Origin: Alphaproteobacteria bacterium
Lineage (GTDB): Bacteria > Pseudomonadota > Alphaproteobacteria > UBA6615
Assembly: GCA_003230015.1 (NCBI GenBank)
Contig: QIGO01000185.1
Location: 1 to 33,446 of the forward strand
Length of the DNA stretch: 33,446 bases
Reading direction: 5' to 3'
In this document: positions 15,935-25,161 of the stretch, piece by piece
Position numbering within the stretch: position 1 is the stretch's first letter
How the letters are laid out: the number at the start of each line of letters is the position of its first letter
Position numbers and translations under genes: made by a program
Notes under the pieces: generated by a model
What the model saw: the letters and a program-made list of their open reading frames with translations, nothing else
Told to the model about the DNA's origin: nothing
Databases searched by the model: none

Positions 15935-18040
15935 TTACGCCAGCGCGGCCAGCAGCAGCAGCGCCACGATATTCGTAATCTTGATCATCGGGTTCACGGC
16001 CGGTCCGGCGGTGTCTTTGTAGGGATCGCCGACCGTATCGCCGGTAATCGCCGCATGGTGGGCATCCGAACCCTTACCGCCATGATGGCCATCCTCGATA
16101 TATTTCTTCGCATTGTCCCAGGCGCCACCGCCGGCGGTCATCGAGATCGCCATGAACAGGCCGGTAACAATAACCCCCAGCAACATCGCACCCACGGCCG
16201 AGAAAGCCGCCGAACGGTCGGCGATCACCAGCACCACCCCGTAAACCACCAACGGCGCCAGCACCGGCAGCAATGACGGCACCACCATCTCGCGGATCGC
16301 CGCACGGGTCAGCAGGTCGACCAGCCGGCCGTAATCCGGCTTGGCGGTGCCTTCCATGATGCCCGGGATCTCCTTGAACTGCCGCCTCACCTCCACCACC
16401 ACCGATCCGGCCGCCCGGCCGACCGCGGTCATGCTCAGCGCGCTGAATAGATAGGGCAGCAGACCGCCAATCAGCAAACCGACCACGACATAGGGATTTT
16501 CCAGCGAGAAATCCAGTGTCACATCGGCGAAATACGGATGCTCCTCCGGGTTGCTGATGAAGAGATTGAGATCCGACGTATAGGCGGAAAACAGCACCAG
16601 CGCGCCCAGGCCCGCCGACCCGATTGCATAACCCTTGGTGACAGCTTTTGTCGTGTTGCCAACGGCGTCGAGCGCATCGGTGGTCTTGCGCACCGACTCC
16701 TCGAGATCGGCCATCTCGGCGATGCCGCCCGCATTGTCGGTCACCGGCCCGTAGGCGTCCAGTGCCACGACCATGCCCGCCAACGCCAACATTGCGGTGA
16801 CGGCGATAGCAATGCCGAACAGCCCCGCCAGCGAGAAGGAAATGATGATCGCCGCGCAAATTATGATCGCCGGCACCGCCGTCGCCTCCATGGAGATCGC
16901 CAGGCCCTGGATGACGTTGGTGCCATGCCCCGTTGTCGAGGCCTGCGCGATCGACCGCACCGGCCGATAGTCCGTGCCGGTGTAATACTCGGTCACCCAG
17001 ATGATCAGCCCCGTGACCACCAAGCCGACGACCGCGGAAAAGAACAGCGACAATCCCGTAAAGCTTTTATCGCCGACGGTTAATTCCGTGCCGAACCCGA
17101 CGATCCACGCGGTGACGATGGCAATACCCACCAGTGATATCAGGGCCGAAACGATGAAGCCCTTATACAGGGCGCCCATGATGTTCTGGCTGTCGCCCAG
17201 TTTGACGAAGAATGTGCCGATCACCGAGGCAATGATGCAAACCGCACCGATGGTCAGCGGGTAGGCCATCATCGACCCGACCACCGCCGACCCGGCAAAG
17301 AAGATCGATGCCAGCACCATGGTCGCGACCACCGTCACCGCATAGGTTTCGAACAGATCGGCGGCCATCCCGGCGCAATCGCCGACATTATCGCCGACAT
17401 TATCGGCGATAACCGCCGGGTTGCGCGGATCATCCTCGGGAATGCCGGCTTCGACCTTACCCACCAGATCGGCCCCCACATCCGCGCCCTTGGTAAAGAT
17501 GCCGCCCCCCAGCCGTGCGAAAATCGAAATCAGCGACGCGCCGAAACCCAGTGCCACCAGCGGGTCGATCAAATCGCGTCCCACGGCCCCCGAAACGAGC
17601 AGGTACCCGTAATAGCCGGTCACCGCCAGCAATGCCAACCCGGCCACCAGCATGCCGGTGACGGCACCGGCACGGAACGCCACGCTCAGCCCTTCTGCCA
17701 AGCCCTTCCGCGCCGCTTCTGCCGTGCGTACATTGGCCCGCACCGAGACCATCATGCCGGAATACCCGGCCGCCCCCGACAGCACCGCACCGATGAGGAA
17801 ACCCACGGCTACCTTTAGCCCAAACACCAGAAAAAGGATCACCGCCACGACCACGCCGACAACGGCGATCGTCGTATATTGCCGATTCAGATAGGCTTTT
17901 GCGCCTTCTTGCACGGCAGCGGCGATTTCCTGCATACGCTCGTTGCCGGCACTGGCGGCAACGGTGACGCGGGCGGCCCAGATCGCATAAAGCAGCGCCA
18001 AAATTCCACAGGCAAGCGCAAACCAGAGTGGTCCTGACAT
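15935..18040 (-). CDS. hppA: K+-independent membrane-bound proton-translocating pyrophosphatase
   Basis: This 701-residue integral membrane protein has about 16 hydrophobic segments. It hydrolyses PPi and pumps H+ outward. The substrate-site signature [21 protein letters not shown], followed by [18 protein letters not shown], is intact, as are the C-terminal [18 protein letters not shown] residues. The segment [10 protein letters not shown] has Lys where K+-dependent enzymes have Ala, which marks the K+-independent class, as in Rhodospirillum rubrum. The ATG at 18040 is preferred over the track's TTG one codon earlier; AAGGGAAG lies upstream. It converges with bamE and is divergent from the cyclase gene. 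Confidence 0.96.
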   Translation of the reverse strand: MSGPLWFALACGILALLYAIWAARVTVAASAGNERMQEIAAAVQEGAKAYLNRQYTTIAVVGVVVAVILFLVFGLKVAVGFLIGAVLSGAAGYSGMMVSVRANVRTAEAARKGLAEGLSVAFRAGAVTGMLVAGLALLAVTGYYGYLLVSGAVGRDLIDPLVALGFGASLISIFARLGGGIFTKGADVGADLVGKVEAGIPEDDPRNPAVIADNVGDNVGDCAGMAADLFETYAVTVVATMVLASIFFAGSAVVGSMMAYPLTIGAVCIIASVIGTFFVKLGDSQNIMGALYKGFIVSALISLVGIAIVTAWIVGFGTELTVGDKSFTGLSLFFSAVVGLVVTGLIIWVTEYYTGTDYRPVRSIAQASTTGHGTNVIQGLAISMEATAVPAIIICAAIIISFSLAGLFGIAIAVTAMLALAGMVVALDAYGPVTDNAGGIAEMADLEESVRKTTDALDAVGNTTKAVTKGYAIGSAGLGALVLFSAYTSDLNLFISNPEEHPYFADVTLDFSLENPYVVVGLLIGGLLPYLFSALSMTAVGRAAGSVVVEVRRQFKEIPGIMEGTAKPDYGRLVDLLTRAAIREMVVPSLLPVLAPLVVYGVVLVIADRSAAFSAVGAMLLGVIVTGLFMAISMTAGGGAWDNAKKYIEDGHHGGKGSDAHHAAITGDTVGDPYKDTAGPAVNPMIKITNIVALLLLAALA

Positions 18041-18372
18041 CAATAATTCTTCCCTTTGGTAGCCAAACTAGCGAGATTCAGTTGGAAGCCCATGGCACGG
18101 GCACCCGCGACTCTGCGGCGGTTGCTGGAAAGCGCCGGGAACATGCCAAAAAGGCACGCCATTGGCAACCGCTCAGGTACGAACCGCCAGGGGAATCGCA
18201 TTAGGGAAAAGAGCTTGCCTTGAGTGAAGGTCCGGTTGCTGTCCCCAACTTCCTGAGATCTCGCGGCGAGGCGACCCTCGAGCGCTGACTTCTCTCCAGT
18301 AAGCCGCGCCGATGGATCGCGCGGATCAAACACGATAGGCTTGACCGCGCTCTGCGTATCTGTGAGGCGAAT
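18041..18372. other. Intergenic region between hppA and cyclase gene
   Basis: This 332-bp region lies between divergent genes. It must contain the hppA promoter, but I could not assign hexamers convincingly. A minus-strand ORF across it (18040-18459) has no recognisable protein character and overlaps the cyclase start, so it is not annotated. No repeats were noticed. Confidence 0.4.
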
Positions 18373-21300
18373 ATGGCTTCTGACATCGGCGAATGGCTCG
18401 ATGGACTCGGTCTCGGTCGATACGCTGAGGCGTTTGCCGATAACGAGATCGATCTGCACGCGCTACCTCACATCACAGAGGAAGACTTGAAGCAGGTCGG
18501 CATCGCGCTCGGGGCGCGGCGCCAGCTGCTCTCGGCGATCGCCGAACTTGGTGATTTGGACGAGCCGGCCACAGCGGACGAGAGGTCAGATAAACGATCC
18601 GCCAGCGCCGAGGCCGAGCGCCGGCAGTTGACAGTGATGTTCTGCGACCTGGTGGGCTCGACGGCGCTCGCTGAGTGGCTCGATCCCGAGGACCTGCGCG
18701 ACGTAATCCGCGCCTACCAGGAAACTTGCGCCGAAGCCGTGGAGCGGTTCGAGGGGCATATCGCCAAATATATCGGCGACGGGCTGCTCGTTTATTTCGG
18801 CTATCCCCAGGCACACGAGGACGACGCACGGCGGGCTGTGATGGCAGGCCTCGGCATCGTCGCTGGCCTCGATACCCTCAACCGGCGCCTCGGCGCCGGC
18901 CACGGCGTCGAGCTCAGTGTGCGCGTTGGTATCCACACGGGGTTCGTCATTGTCGGCGAGATGGGCGGAGGTGAGACCCGCGAGGCCGACGCTATCGTCG
19001 GCCGGACGCCCAACGTCGCCGCGCGGTTGGAAGGGCTGGCGGAGCCGAACACTGTGGCGATCAGCGCAGCCACCCAGCGCTTGGTAGTGGGGCTGTTCGA
19101 CTACGACGACCTTGGCCCACAAGAACTGAAGGGCGTCTCTAAACCGGTTCGTATCTTCCGTGTGCTCGGCGAAAGCGCGGCGCGGTCGCGCTTCGAGGCT
19201 GCGGTAGAACGCGGGCTGACACCGCTCGTGGGGCGCGAGGAGGAGGTCGCCCTGATCTCGAAACGCTGGGAGCAAGCCAGGGACGGCGAGAGCCAGGTGG
19301 TGGTGCTCTCCGGCGAGGCCGGCGTCGGCAAGTCGCGGATCGTCCGGGCGGTCCGCGAGCGGCTCGAGGGCGAGCCCCACAGCCGCATCCTCTACTACTG
19401 CTCACCCTATCATCAGAACAGTGCACTCTATCCGGTAATCGACCAGTTCGAGCGGATACTTCGCTTCGCGCGCGATGACGGTCCGGCCCAGAAGTTGGAC
19501 AAGCTCGAAGCTGCGCTTGAAAATATCGGATTGGCGGTGGCAGAGACGGCACCGCTCTTCGCGTCGCTACACTCGATCCCCGCAGATGGTCGCTACCCGC
19601 CGTTGGAACTCGCCCCGGAGCAGCTGAAAGCGAGGACGTTGGAGGCCATCGTCTCGGTCTTCCAGGCCATGGCGGCGCAGGCCCCTGTTCTCATAGTGTT
19701 GGAGGACGCCCACTGGATTGACCCCTCGAGCGTCGAGCTGTTGGGCCTGGCCATCGCGCGGCTGAGCGCGGCGCGCGTGCTGATGATAATCACCTGCCGG
19801 CCCGAGTTCGAGCCGCCCTGGGCGAGCGAGACTCACTTTTCCTCACTCGCCCTCAACCGCCTGGGCCGCCGGGACGCCGCCGCGATGGTCGCGAACGTGA
19901 CCGGCCGCAAGGCGCTGCCCAGCGAGGTCCTCAATCAGATTATCGCCAGGACCGACGGTGTGCCGCTTTATGTCGAGGAGCTGACCAAGACGGTGCTGGA
20001 ATCGGGGGTGCTTAAAGAGGAAGGCGACGGCTATGTGCTGACCGGGCCATTGCCGCCTTTCGCCATTCCGGCCTCGCTCCAGGATTCGCTGATGGCGCGC
20101 CTCGACCGCCTGGCGCCAGTCAAGGAGGTGGCGCAGCTCGCCGCCGTGCTGGGTCGGATGTTCGAGCGCGACCTTCTCGCCGCCGCCTCGCCGCTTGGCG
20201 GCGGCGACCTTGATAATGCGCTCGAGCAACTGGTCGGGGCAGGCCTCGTCTATCGCCGCGGCCTCGCCCCTAATGAAACCTTCGAGTTCAAGCATGCGCT
20301 CGTCCAGGAAGCCGCCTACCACTCGCTCCTGAAGACCACCCGCCAACAGCATCACGCACGTGTGGCGCAAGTCATCGAAGAGCGTTTTCCCGAGACGACG
20401 GAGACCCAACCGGAACTCCTGGCCCGGCACTTTTTCGAAGCCGGGCTCGCCGAGGCGGCCGTCCCGCACTTCCACCGCGCGGGCCAAAGGGCGGCGGAAC
20501 GATCGGCCAATCTGGAGGCCATAGCGCACCTAGCCAAGGGGATCGAGCTGCTGGCGACGCTTCCCGACACCCCCGAACGCGCCAAACAGGAGCTAGCCCT
20601 CCAGATCGCCCTTGGCCCGGCGATCATGGCATCCAGGGGCTTCATGGTGTCCGAGGTGGAACGGGCTTACCTGCGCGCGCGCGAACTGAGCCGTCAGCTG
20701 AGAGACGAAAAATGGCGGTTCACGGCGGATTGGGGGTTGTGGTTGTTCAATACTTCACGCGCCCGGCACCAAACGGCCCGGGGCCTGGTGGGCGACCTTC
20801 GCACGACCGCGGAACATAAAGACGACCCCGCCCTGCACCTGCAGACGTGCCACGCGGCCTGGACCACCGATTTGTTCTTGGGGCGGTTCGGCTCAAGCCG
20901 GGACCACTCGGAGCAAGGGCGCGGCCTCTACGATTCGCACGAGCACCGCGCTCACAAGTTTCTCTATGGCGGGCACGATCCGGGCGTCTGCGGCCGGTCC
21001 TTCGGCGGCATGGCCCTCTGCCTGCTCGGCTACCCCGATCAGGCGGTGGAGCGTGCGAACGAAGCCGTAGCCTTGGCCGAGCAGCTGGCGCATCCCAATA
21101 GCGCGGCGAACGCCCTGTGCTTCGCCGCCTTCACAAACCAAATTCTCCGCGACCTGCCGAGGTGCGGGGAGTTGGCGGACGCCGCGGTCGCGCTAGCCAA
21201 GGAGCATGGGAACGCGTTTTTTCTCATGCTGGCGACCCATGTACGGGGCTATTCACTGGCCCAGCAAGGGCTGGCGGATAAAGGGATCGAGATGATGCGC

Positions 21301-21747
21301 CAGGTTCGTGTCGCCATGGACGCCGCCAAGTTGGAGATGCAGGCGCCGTACTTTCGCGCCCAGCTGGCCGAGACGCTAGGACAGGTCGGGCAGGCGGAAC
21401 AAGGGTTGTCGCTGCTCGACGAGGCGCTGGCCATCGTGGAACACACGGACGAACAATTTTTCGAGGCCGAGATTCACCGCCTCAGGGGAGAGCTGCTGCT
21501 TTCGCGCTCGGCGCGGAGCAAGACCAAAGCCGAGGCCGCGTTCCGCCAAGCCATCGAGACGGCCGGCGGGCAGGAGGCCAAGTTGCTGGAGCTACGCGCC
21601 GCGACGAGCCTCGCGCGGTTGTGGGGCGAGAACACGAAGCGCGCCGAGGCCCGCGAGCTCCTCGCGCCTGTCTACGGCTGGTTCGCCGAGGGCTTCGACA
21701 CTCCCGACCTCAAGGACGCGAAGGCACTTCTCGACGAGCTTCGTTGA
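18373..21747 (+). CDS. SAM-adenylate/guanylate cyclase-AAA ATPase-TPR signalling protein
   Basis: This protein has 1124 residues. Domains in order are a SAM domain (1-60, IGEWLDGLGLGRYAEAF), a class III nucleotide cyclase (84-265), a large AAA/STAND-like ATPase (about 283-620) and TPR-like helical repeats to the C-terminus. Cyclase metal ligands are present (Asp92 in MFCDLVGST, Asp136 in KYIGDGLL), as are Asn214 and Arg218 in NVAARLE. The ATPase has Walker A GEAGVGKS (314-321) and Walker B VLIVLEDAHWID (439-450). Such proteins probably couple ligand or partner binding to cyclic-nucleotide production or act as regulators; the product nucleotide is not proven. GAGG precedes the ATG. Nothing nearby indicates its partner, and it stands alone between hppA and an orphan gene. 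Confidence 0.88.
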   Translation: MASDIGEWLDGLGLGRYAEAFADNEIDLHALPHITEEDLKQVGIALGARRQLLSAIAELGDLDEPATADERSDKRSASAEAERRQLTVMFCDLVGSTALAEWLDPEDLRDVIRAYQETCAEAVERFEGHIAKYIGDGLLVYFGYPQAHEDDARRAVMAGLGIVAGLDTLNRRLGAGHGVELSVRVGIHTGFVIVGEMGGGETREADAIVGRTPNVAARLEGLAEPNTVAISAATQRLVVGLFDYDDLGPQELKGVSKPVRIFRVLGESAARSRFEAAVERGLTPLVGREEEVALISKRWEQARDGESQVVVLSGEAGVGKSRIVRAVRERLEGEPHSRILYYCSPYHQNSALYPVIDQFERILRFARDDGPAQKLDKLEAALENIGLAVAETAPLFASLHSIPADGRYPPLELAPEQLKARTLEAIVSVFQAMAAQAPVLIVLEDAHWIDPSSVELLGLAIARLSAARVLMIITCRPEFEPPWASETHFSSLALNRLGRRDAAAMVANVTGRKALPSEVLNQIIARTDGVPLYVEELTKTVLESGVLKEEGDGYVLTGPLPPFAIPASLQDSLMARLDRLAPVKEVAQLAAVLGRMFERDLLAAASPLGGGDLDNALEQLVGAGLVYRRGLAPNETFEFKHALVQEAAYHSLLKTTRQQHHARVAQVIEERFPETTETQPELLARHFFEAGLAEAAVPHFHRAGQRAAERSANLEAIAHLAKGIELLATLPDTPERAKQELALQIALGPAIMASRGFMVSEVERAYLRARELSRQLRDEKWRFTADWGLWLFNTSRARHQTARGLVGDLRTTAEHKDDPALHLQTCHAAWTTDLFLGRFGSSRDHSEQGRGLYDSHEHRAHKFLYGGHDPGVCGRSFGGMALCLLGYPDQAVERANEAVALAEQLAHPNSAANALCFAAFTNQILRDLPRCGELADAAVALAKEHGNAFFLMLATHVRGYSLAQQGLADKGIEMMRQVRVAMDAAKLEMQAPYFRAQLAETLGQVGQAEQGLSLLDEALAIVEHTDEQFFEAEIHRLRGELLLSRSARSKTKAEAAFRQAIETAGGQEAKLLELRAATSLARLWGENTKRAEARELLAPVYGWFAEGFDTPDLKDAKALLDELR

Positions 21748-22235
21748 CTTTGCTCGAGTCGCTGTGACCGGCCGTCGCGGCTGCACGCATGTCCGTTTAT
21801 GGCTGGCTATGAGCTGTAGTCAGGGCCACCTCACCGGTGCGCCCGCTCTTGTTAAGGGTTGTCCGACGCCTGCCGTGTCTGTGCGACTGCCGCGCACTTT
21901 ATCGGCAGGCGTCGGACAACCCTTTATACAAGTCTCGATGATGATGACCCATAGAGATTTGGCATAAGTTCAATTTATTAGAGCTGCGACAACCCAACCG
22001 TAGAATCGCTGCCGTCCACGGTTTTGGGCGCCATTTAAGCCGAAACCAATGTGACTCCGTCCGCCATTTGCTTCAAACTAGGCCGCGGATTGGGGGGACT
22101 TGGCGCTAATACAGTCCGTCAGGGGATCGTTACTAACCGGTCCGCGACGCGCTGTTTTATTCTTGGCCCGCCATTTCCGCCAATTGATTTCGGTCAAGCC
22201 GTCTAAAACAGATATTAACCGGGAGGCGTACTCTT
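21748..22235. other. 488-bp gap downstream of the cyclase gene
   Basis: Apart from the inverted repeat annotated separately, this region shows no credible ORF, RNA gene or insertion sequence. The last 30 bases carry the ribosome-binding site GGGAGG for the next gene. The ORF 21764-21967 has no protein-like features. Confidence 0.5.
21854..21924. repeat. Perfect 21-bp inverted repeat, 71 bp overall
   Basis: AAGGGTTGTCCGACGCCTGCC (21854-21874) is exactly repeated in reverse complement at 21904-21924 around a 29-base loop. It lies 107 bp after the cyclase stop and is followed by TTTATACA. It could be a rho-independent-like terminator, but the long perfect arms also resemble paired transposon ends with the interior deleted. 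No matching target duplication was found beside it. Confidence 0.8.
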
Positions 22236-23105
22236 ATGGACCTCAGGTTTAATCTATTCAAAATGCTCACTTTGCTGGGCGCGGGCATGTTGTTCAGCCT
22301 GACCGCCTATTCGGGCGCCATGGCGCACGGAGAAAAGAGCGTCGGCGTCAGCCAGGATGCCGGCGGTAAGGTCAAATGGATAATGCCGGGGCCGCGCATG
22401 CTGGATCCCGTTGTCTTCGGTTCGCCGGCGCAGCCGACCGCGTTCAAGAAAGACATTGGCGTGCCGGTCAAAATGCGCAAGGTTTCCGCCGACGGGAAAT
22501 CCTTCACGATGACCGCCGGCCCGACCCCGTTCTCCGATCGATTCAAGCCGGTGACGGGCTCCTTTTCCATGGATTTGACCGATGTTTCACGCTTCGATTC
22601 GATGCAATCGAAAGACCGCGCGAGCGGCGAATTTCGCTTCACCGACCCGTCCGGCAAGAACAACTACGTGGTCAAGATCAAGAAGTTCATTCCCATGGGG
22701 CCGGGCCGCCAATTTTTCGGTGGCGTGCTGATCGATGGATTCCTGCACGGCACCACCGGGTTCGGAACCGCGCTCATGCCAACCATGTACAGTTACGGCG
22801 CCTTCTGGGTGGTCGGCGAACTCAGCATCAACGGCAAGGTTGTCGCTGGCAACCGGCTCGTCCATGTCATGACGTCAGAGAACGTGCGGTCGCCCGAGAG
22901 TTCAGGTTACAAACTTCTGATGGACAAAGACCTGCCGCACAAGGGCATTCAGACCCATCTGATCCTGCCGCCGACGGTGGTGACGCCCGAGGGTCTCAAG
23001 CCGGGGCCCGTCCCAAGCGGGTTCAAATTGCCCAACGGCGAGGACCAACCCTTCATCCACATTATGTATGACACGAACAAAATGACGGGCTTGCCCATCC
23101 TCTGA
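22236..23105 (+). CDS. Exported protein of unknown function (289 aa)
   Basis: I do not recognise this family. The protein has a clear signal peptide (hydrophobic core LTLLGAGMLFSLTAYSG, likely cleavage near AMA-HGE, residues 31-34) and a mature part with no membrane segment, so it is probably periplasmic. The body is beta-rich with many Gly/Pro turns: KVKWIMPGPRMLDP, a repeated-sounding FTMTAGPTPFSDRFKPVTGSF, then KKFIPMGPGRQFFGG and GFLHGTTGFGTALMPTMYSYG. There are no cysteines and no catalytic motif that I can name. GGGAGG sits eight to thirteen bases before the ATG. It is alone on its strand, between the inverted repeat and an IS remnant. Intact and apparently well translated, but function is open. 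Confidence 0.75.
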   Translation: MDLRFNLFKMLTLLGAGMLFSLTAYSGAMAHGEKSVGVSQDAGGKVKWIMPGPRMLDPVVFGSPAQPTAFKKDIGVPVKMRKVSADGKSFTMTAGPTPFSDRFKPVTGSFSMDLTDVSRFDSMQSKDRASGEFRFTDPSGKNNYVVKIKKFIPMGPGRQFFGGVLIDGFLHGTTGFGTALMPTMYSYGAFWVVGELSINGKVVAGNRLVHVMTSENVRSPESSGYKLLMDKDLPHKGIQTHLILPPTVVTPEGLKPGPVPSGFKLPNGEDQPFIHIMYDTNKMTGLPIL

Positions 23106-23444
23106 CGGCCATTGTCACGTTGATCGGGGGCGGCTGGCCGAAACAAAAAACCGCCGCTCGATCAGAGCGACCCGTCCGTACAGCAGGTTAAGATGGTTGC
23201 GGGGGCCCGCAACCGTCGATGTCAGCAGGGCCTTTTCCAAGCTGCGGCATAGTGAGCCAAATACATCCAAGAACTAGTTCGACACCTGTAATTCGCGTTG
23301 TGGGTACAAAGCCGCTCAGCACCGTGGTCGAAGAGAAAGAATATTTGGAACATAGGTTATTGCGCATCTACGAGCGATACTACATGCGTGCCAGGTCCCA
23401 GTACGTCGACCGCAATTTCTATCAGATGCGGATGACGAGTGTAG
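23106..23444. other. Gap with possible terminator hairpin
   Basis: This is about 340 bp without a supportable gene. GATCGGGGGCGG (23121-23132) can pair with CCGCCGCTCGATC (23150-23162) around AACAAAAAA, a possible terminator for the orphan gene. The rest (23220-23440) is lower in GC than its surroundings and carries an ORF fragment (EEKEYLEHRLLRIYERYYMR) that I could not assign; it may be foreign sequence next to the IS remnant. Confidence 0.4.
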
Positions 23445-23938
23445 AACAACACCTGCGTCCGCGCGGACAGCACCACCGAACTCGACAAGGGCCATGGCCG
23501 CATCGAGACCCGCACGGCCAGCCTCAGTAGCGAAATTGCTTGGCTTCAGGACAGCCATCACTGGCCCGGACTCGAGGCCATCGGCAAGGTCGTCGCCAGC
23601 CGCCAGATCGGCCGCCGCACCAGCACCGAGACCCGCACCTATCTGCTCAGCAAGGCCTTCGCGCCCGAGCGCTTCAACGCTATCGTGCGCAGCCACTGGA
23701 GCATTGAAAACCAACTCCACTGGGTGCTCGACGTGTTCTTCAACGAGAATCAGGCCAGAAACCGCAAGGACCACGGACCGCAGAACCTGGCCCTGCTGCG
23801 CAAGCTCGCCCTCAACCTCGCCAAGCTCGAACCCTCAAAAGGCTCCATGCGCGGTAAGCTCAAGCGCGCCGGTTGGGATAACGCCTTCCTCGCCACCATG
23901 CTCTCACAGTTCGCCGATCCTCAAATGCGATGGCCCTG
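23445..23938 (+). pseudogene. ISAs1-family transposase, 3' remnant
   Basis: An open frame after a TAG at 23442 encodes about 160 residues matching the C-terminal half of ISAs1-family DDE transposases: DKGHGRIETRTA, then WPGLEAIGKV, the highly diagnostic RSHWSIENQLHWVLDVFF around 23688, and NLALLRKLALNLAKLE. Full-length proteins are about 370 residues, so roughly the N-terminal 200, including the first catalytic Asp residues, are missing and the element cannot move itself. The right end appears to be at CAAATGCGATGGCCCTG (ending 23938), resembling a terminal inverted repeat of this family. The left end was not identified. The remnant is antisense to, and overlaps, the end of the MFS gene. Confidence 0.85.
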
Positions 23939-25118
23939 TACGAACCGCCTGCCCCTTCGTCCTTATCCACAGGTTCGACGCAAGAACGGCCAGAATCAGC
24001 GGCACCACCAGGAGGTTCACCATCGACCAGCCAAGAGCTGAATAGACGGCACCCGAACTCAACGCCGACACCGCGACCATACCGAACACCATGAAGTCGT
24101 TTAGTGCCTGGGTTTTCGCTTGCTCGGCCTGGCTGGGAACTGTGGTCAGCAAACTCGTGCCCCCGATAAACATGAAGTTCCAGGCGATACCCACCAAAAA
24201 CAGCCCCATCCAGAACTGCCACAACCCATTGCCGGAGAGATTCACCGCCACCGCCGCCGCCGCCAGCACCGCCCCCGTTGCGATCACGTTCAAGACCCCC
24301 ACCCGCCTGATAAGGGCGCCGGTGAAGAAGCTCGGCGCGAACATACCAAGGGCATGCCATTGAATGACAAAAGCCGTATCCCCAAAACTATGGGACCCAC
24401 CGGCCATCGCCAGCGGCGTCGAGGTCATCACCAGATTCATCGCCGCATATCCGAACATGGCGCTAACCACGGCAACGATAAATGTTGGCAGCCGGCAGAT
24501 TTCTCCCAGTGGCCGCCCACTGCCCCGCCGGACCCGGGCCGGCGGCTTCGGCACCTCCAGAAACAACAGGATCACCACCGCCGCGAGCTGCAACATGGCA
24601 ACAGCCGCATAGGAGCCGGCGAAAATCGCCGCCGCCAGCAGGTCGCGCGACCAAATCGCCAGGCTCGGTCCCACGAAAGCCGCGACGACGCCGCCCGCCA
24701 AGACCAGGCTGATTGCCCGGCTGCGGTAATTCTCCGAAGCCGCGTCCGCGGCCGCGAACCGGTACAATTGCCCGAACGCCGCGCCCGCGCCCATAAATGC
24801 CGACGCCAGGCAGAAAAGCCAGAAATTGGCGTCTATAATGGCGTAAACGCCAAGCCCGGATCCGCTCATCCCGACGCCCAGACCAATTATGAACCCCAAC
24901 TGCCTGCCCACATGACGCATCAGCAGCGAGGCGGGAATTGTCGCCAACGCCGTGGCCACGAACTGAAACGCCAACGGCACCGTGGCAAAAACCTTGACCT
25001 CGGCCAGGCCGAAGCCAATCAGCGCCACGATCGTGATAAGCAACCCCTGCCCGGACATAAACAGGGCCTGGCACGCCGCCAGCAGACCGACATTTTTGGC
25101 ACTTTTTGAAATCCACAT
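23904..25118 (-). CDS. MFS transporter with IS-derived C-terminal tail
   Basis: This Major Facilitator Superfamily protein has about 404 residues from the ATG at 25118 (MWISKSAKNVGLLAACQALF); a GTG at 25154 would add 12. About twelve hydrophobic segments are present, with the inter-helix motif LLMRHVGRQLGF, so the transport fold looks complete. The substrate is unknown. The last ten or so residues (GPSHLRIGEL) and the stop codon are encoded inside the ISAs1 remnant, showing that the original 3' end was lost when the IS inserted. It lies 43 bp downstream of the second FliL-like gene and is probably the last gene of the rpiB-thiL operon. Whether it still works depends on how long the lost tail was. 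Confidence 0.82.
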   Translation of the reverse strand: MWISKSAKNVGLLAACQALFMSGQGLLITIVALIGFGLAEVKVFATVPLAFQFVATALATIPASLLMRHVGRQLGFIIGLGVGMSGSGLGVYAIIDANFWLFCLASAFMGAGAAFGQLYRFAAADAASENYRSRAISLVLAGGVVAAFVGPSLAIWSRDLLAAAIFAGSYAAVAMLQLAAVVILLFLEVPKPPARVRRGSGRPLGEICRLPTFIVAVVSAMFGYAAMNLVMTSTPLAMAGGSHSFGDTAFVIQWHALGMFAPSFFTGALIRRVGVLNVIATGAVLAAAAVAVNLSGNGLWQFWMGLFLVGIAWNFMFIGGTSLLTTVPSQAEQAKTQALNDFMVFGMVAVSALSSGAVYSALGWSMVNLLVVPLILAVLASNLWIRTKGQAVRTGPSHLRIGEL

Positions 25119-25161
25119 GGCGCCGACAATCGGCAATCTCACGACCGCGCGCAAGCCCGCG

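Noticed and set aside
17380-17412. Short direct repeat 'gccgacattatc' within hppA
   Set aside because: It encodes the conserved DNVGDNVGD motif of the pyrophosphatase, so it is a protein-level repeat and not a DNA element.
18040-18459. 139-aa minus-strand ORF between hppA and the cyclase gene
   Set aside because: Overlaps the SAM-domain start of the cyclase and lacks any recognisable features or ribosome-binding site.
23219-23530. 103-aa ORF next to the IS remnant
   Set aside because: Its second half is out-of-frame transposase sequence; the first half is protein-like but too short to assign, so it is only described in the gap entry.
24120-25109. 329-aa plus-strand ORF opposite the MFS gene
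   Set aside because: Extremely His/Arg/Gln/Pro-rich, no motif, and fully antisense to a recognisable transporter.
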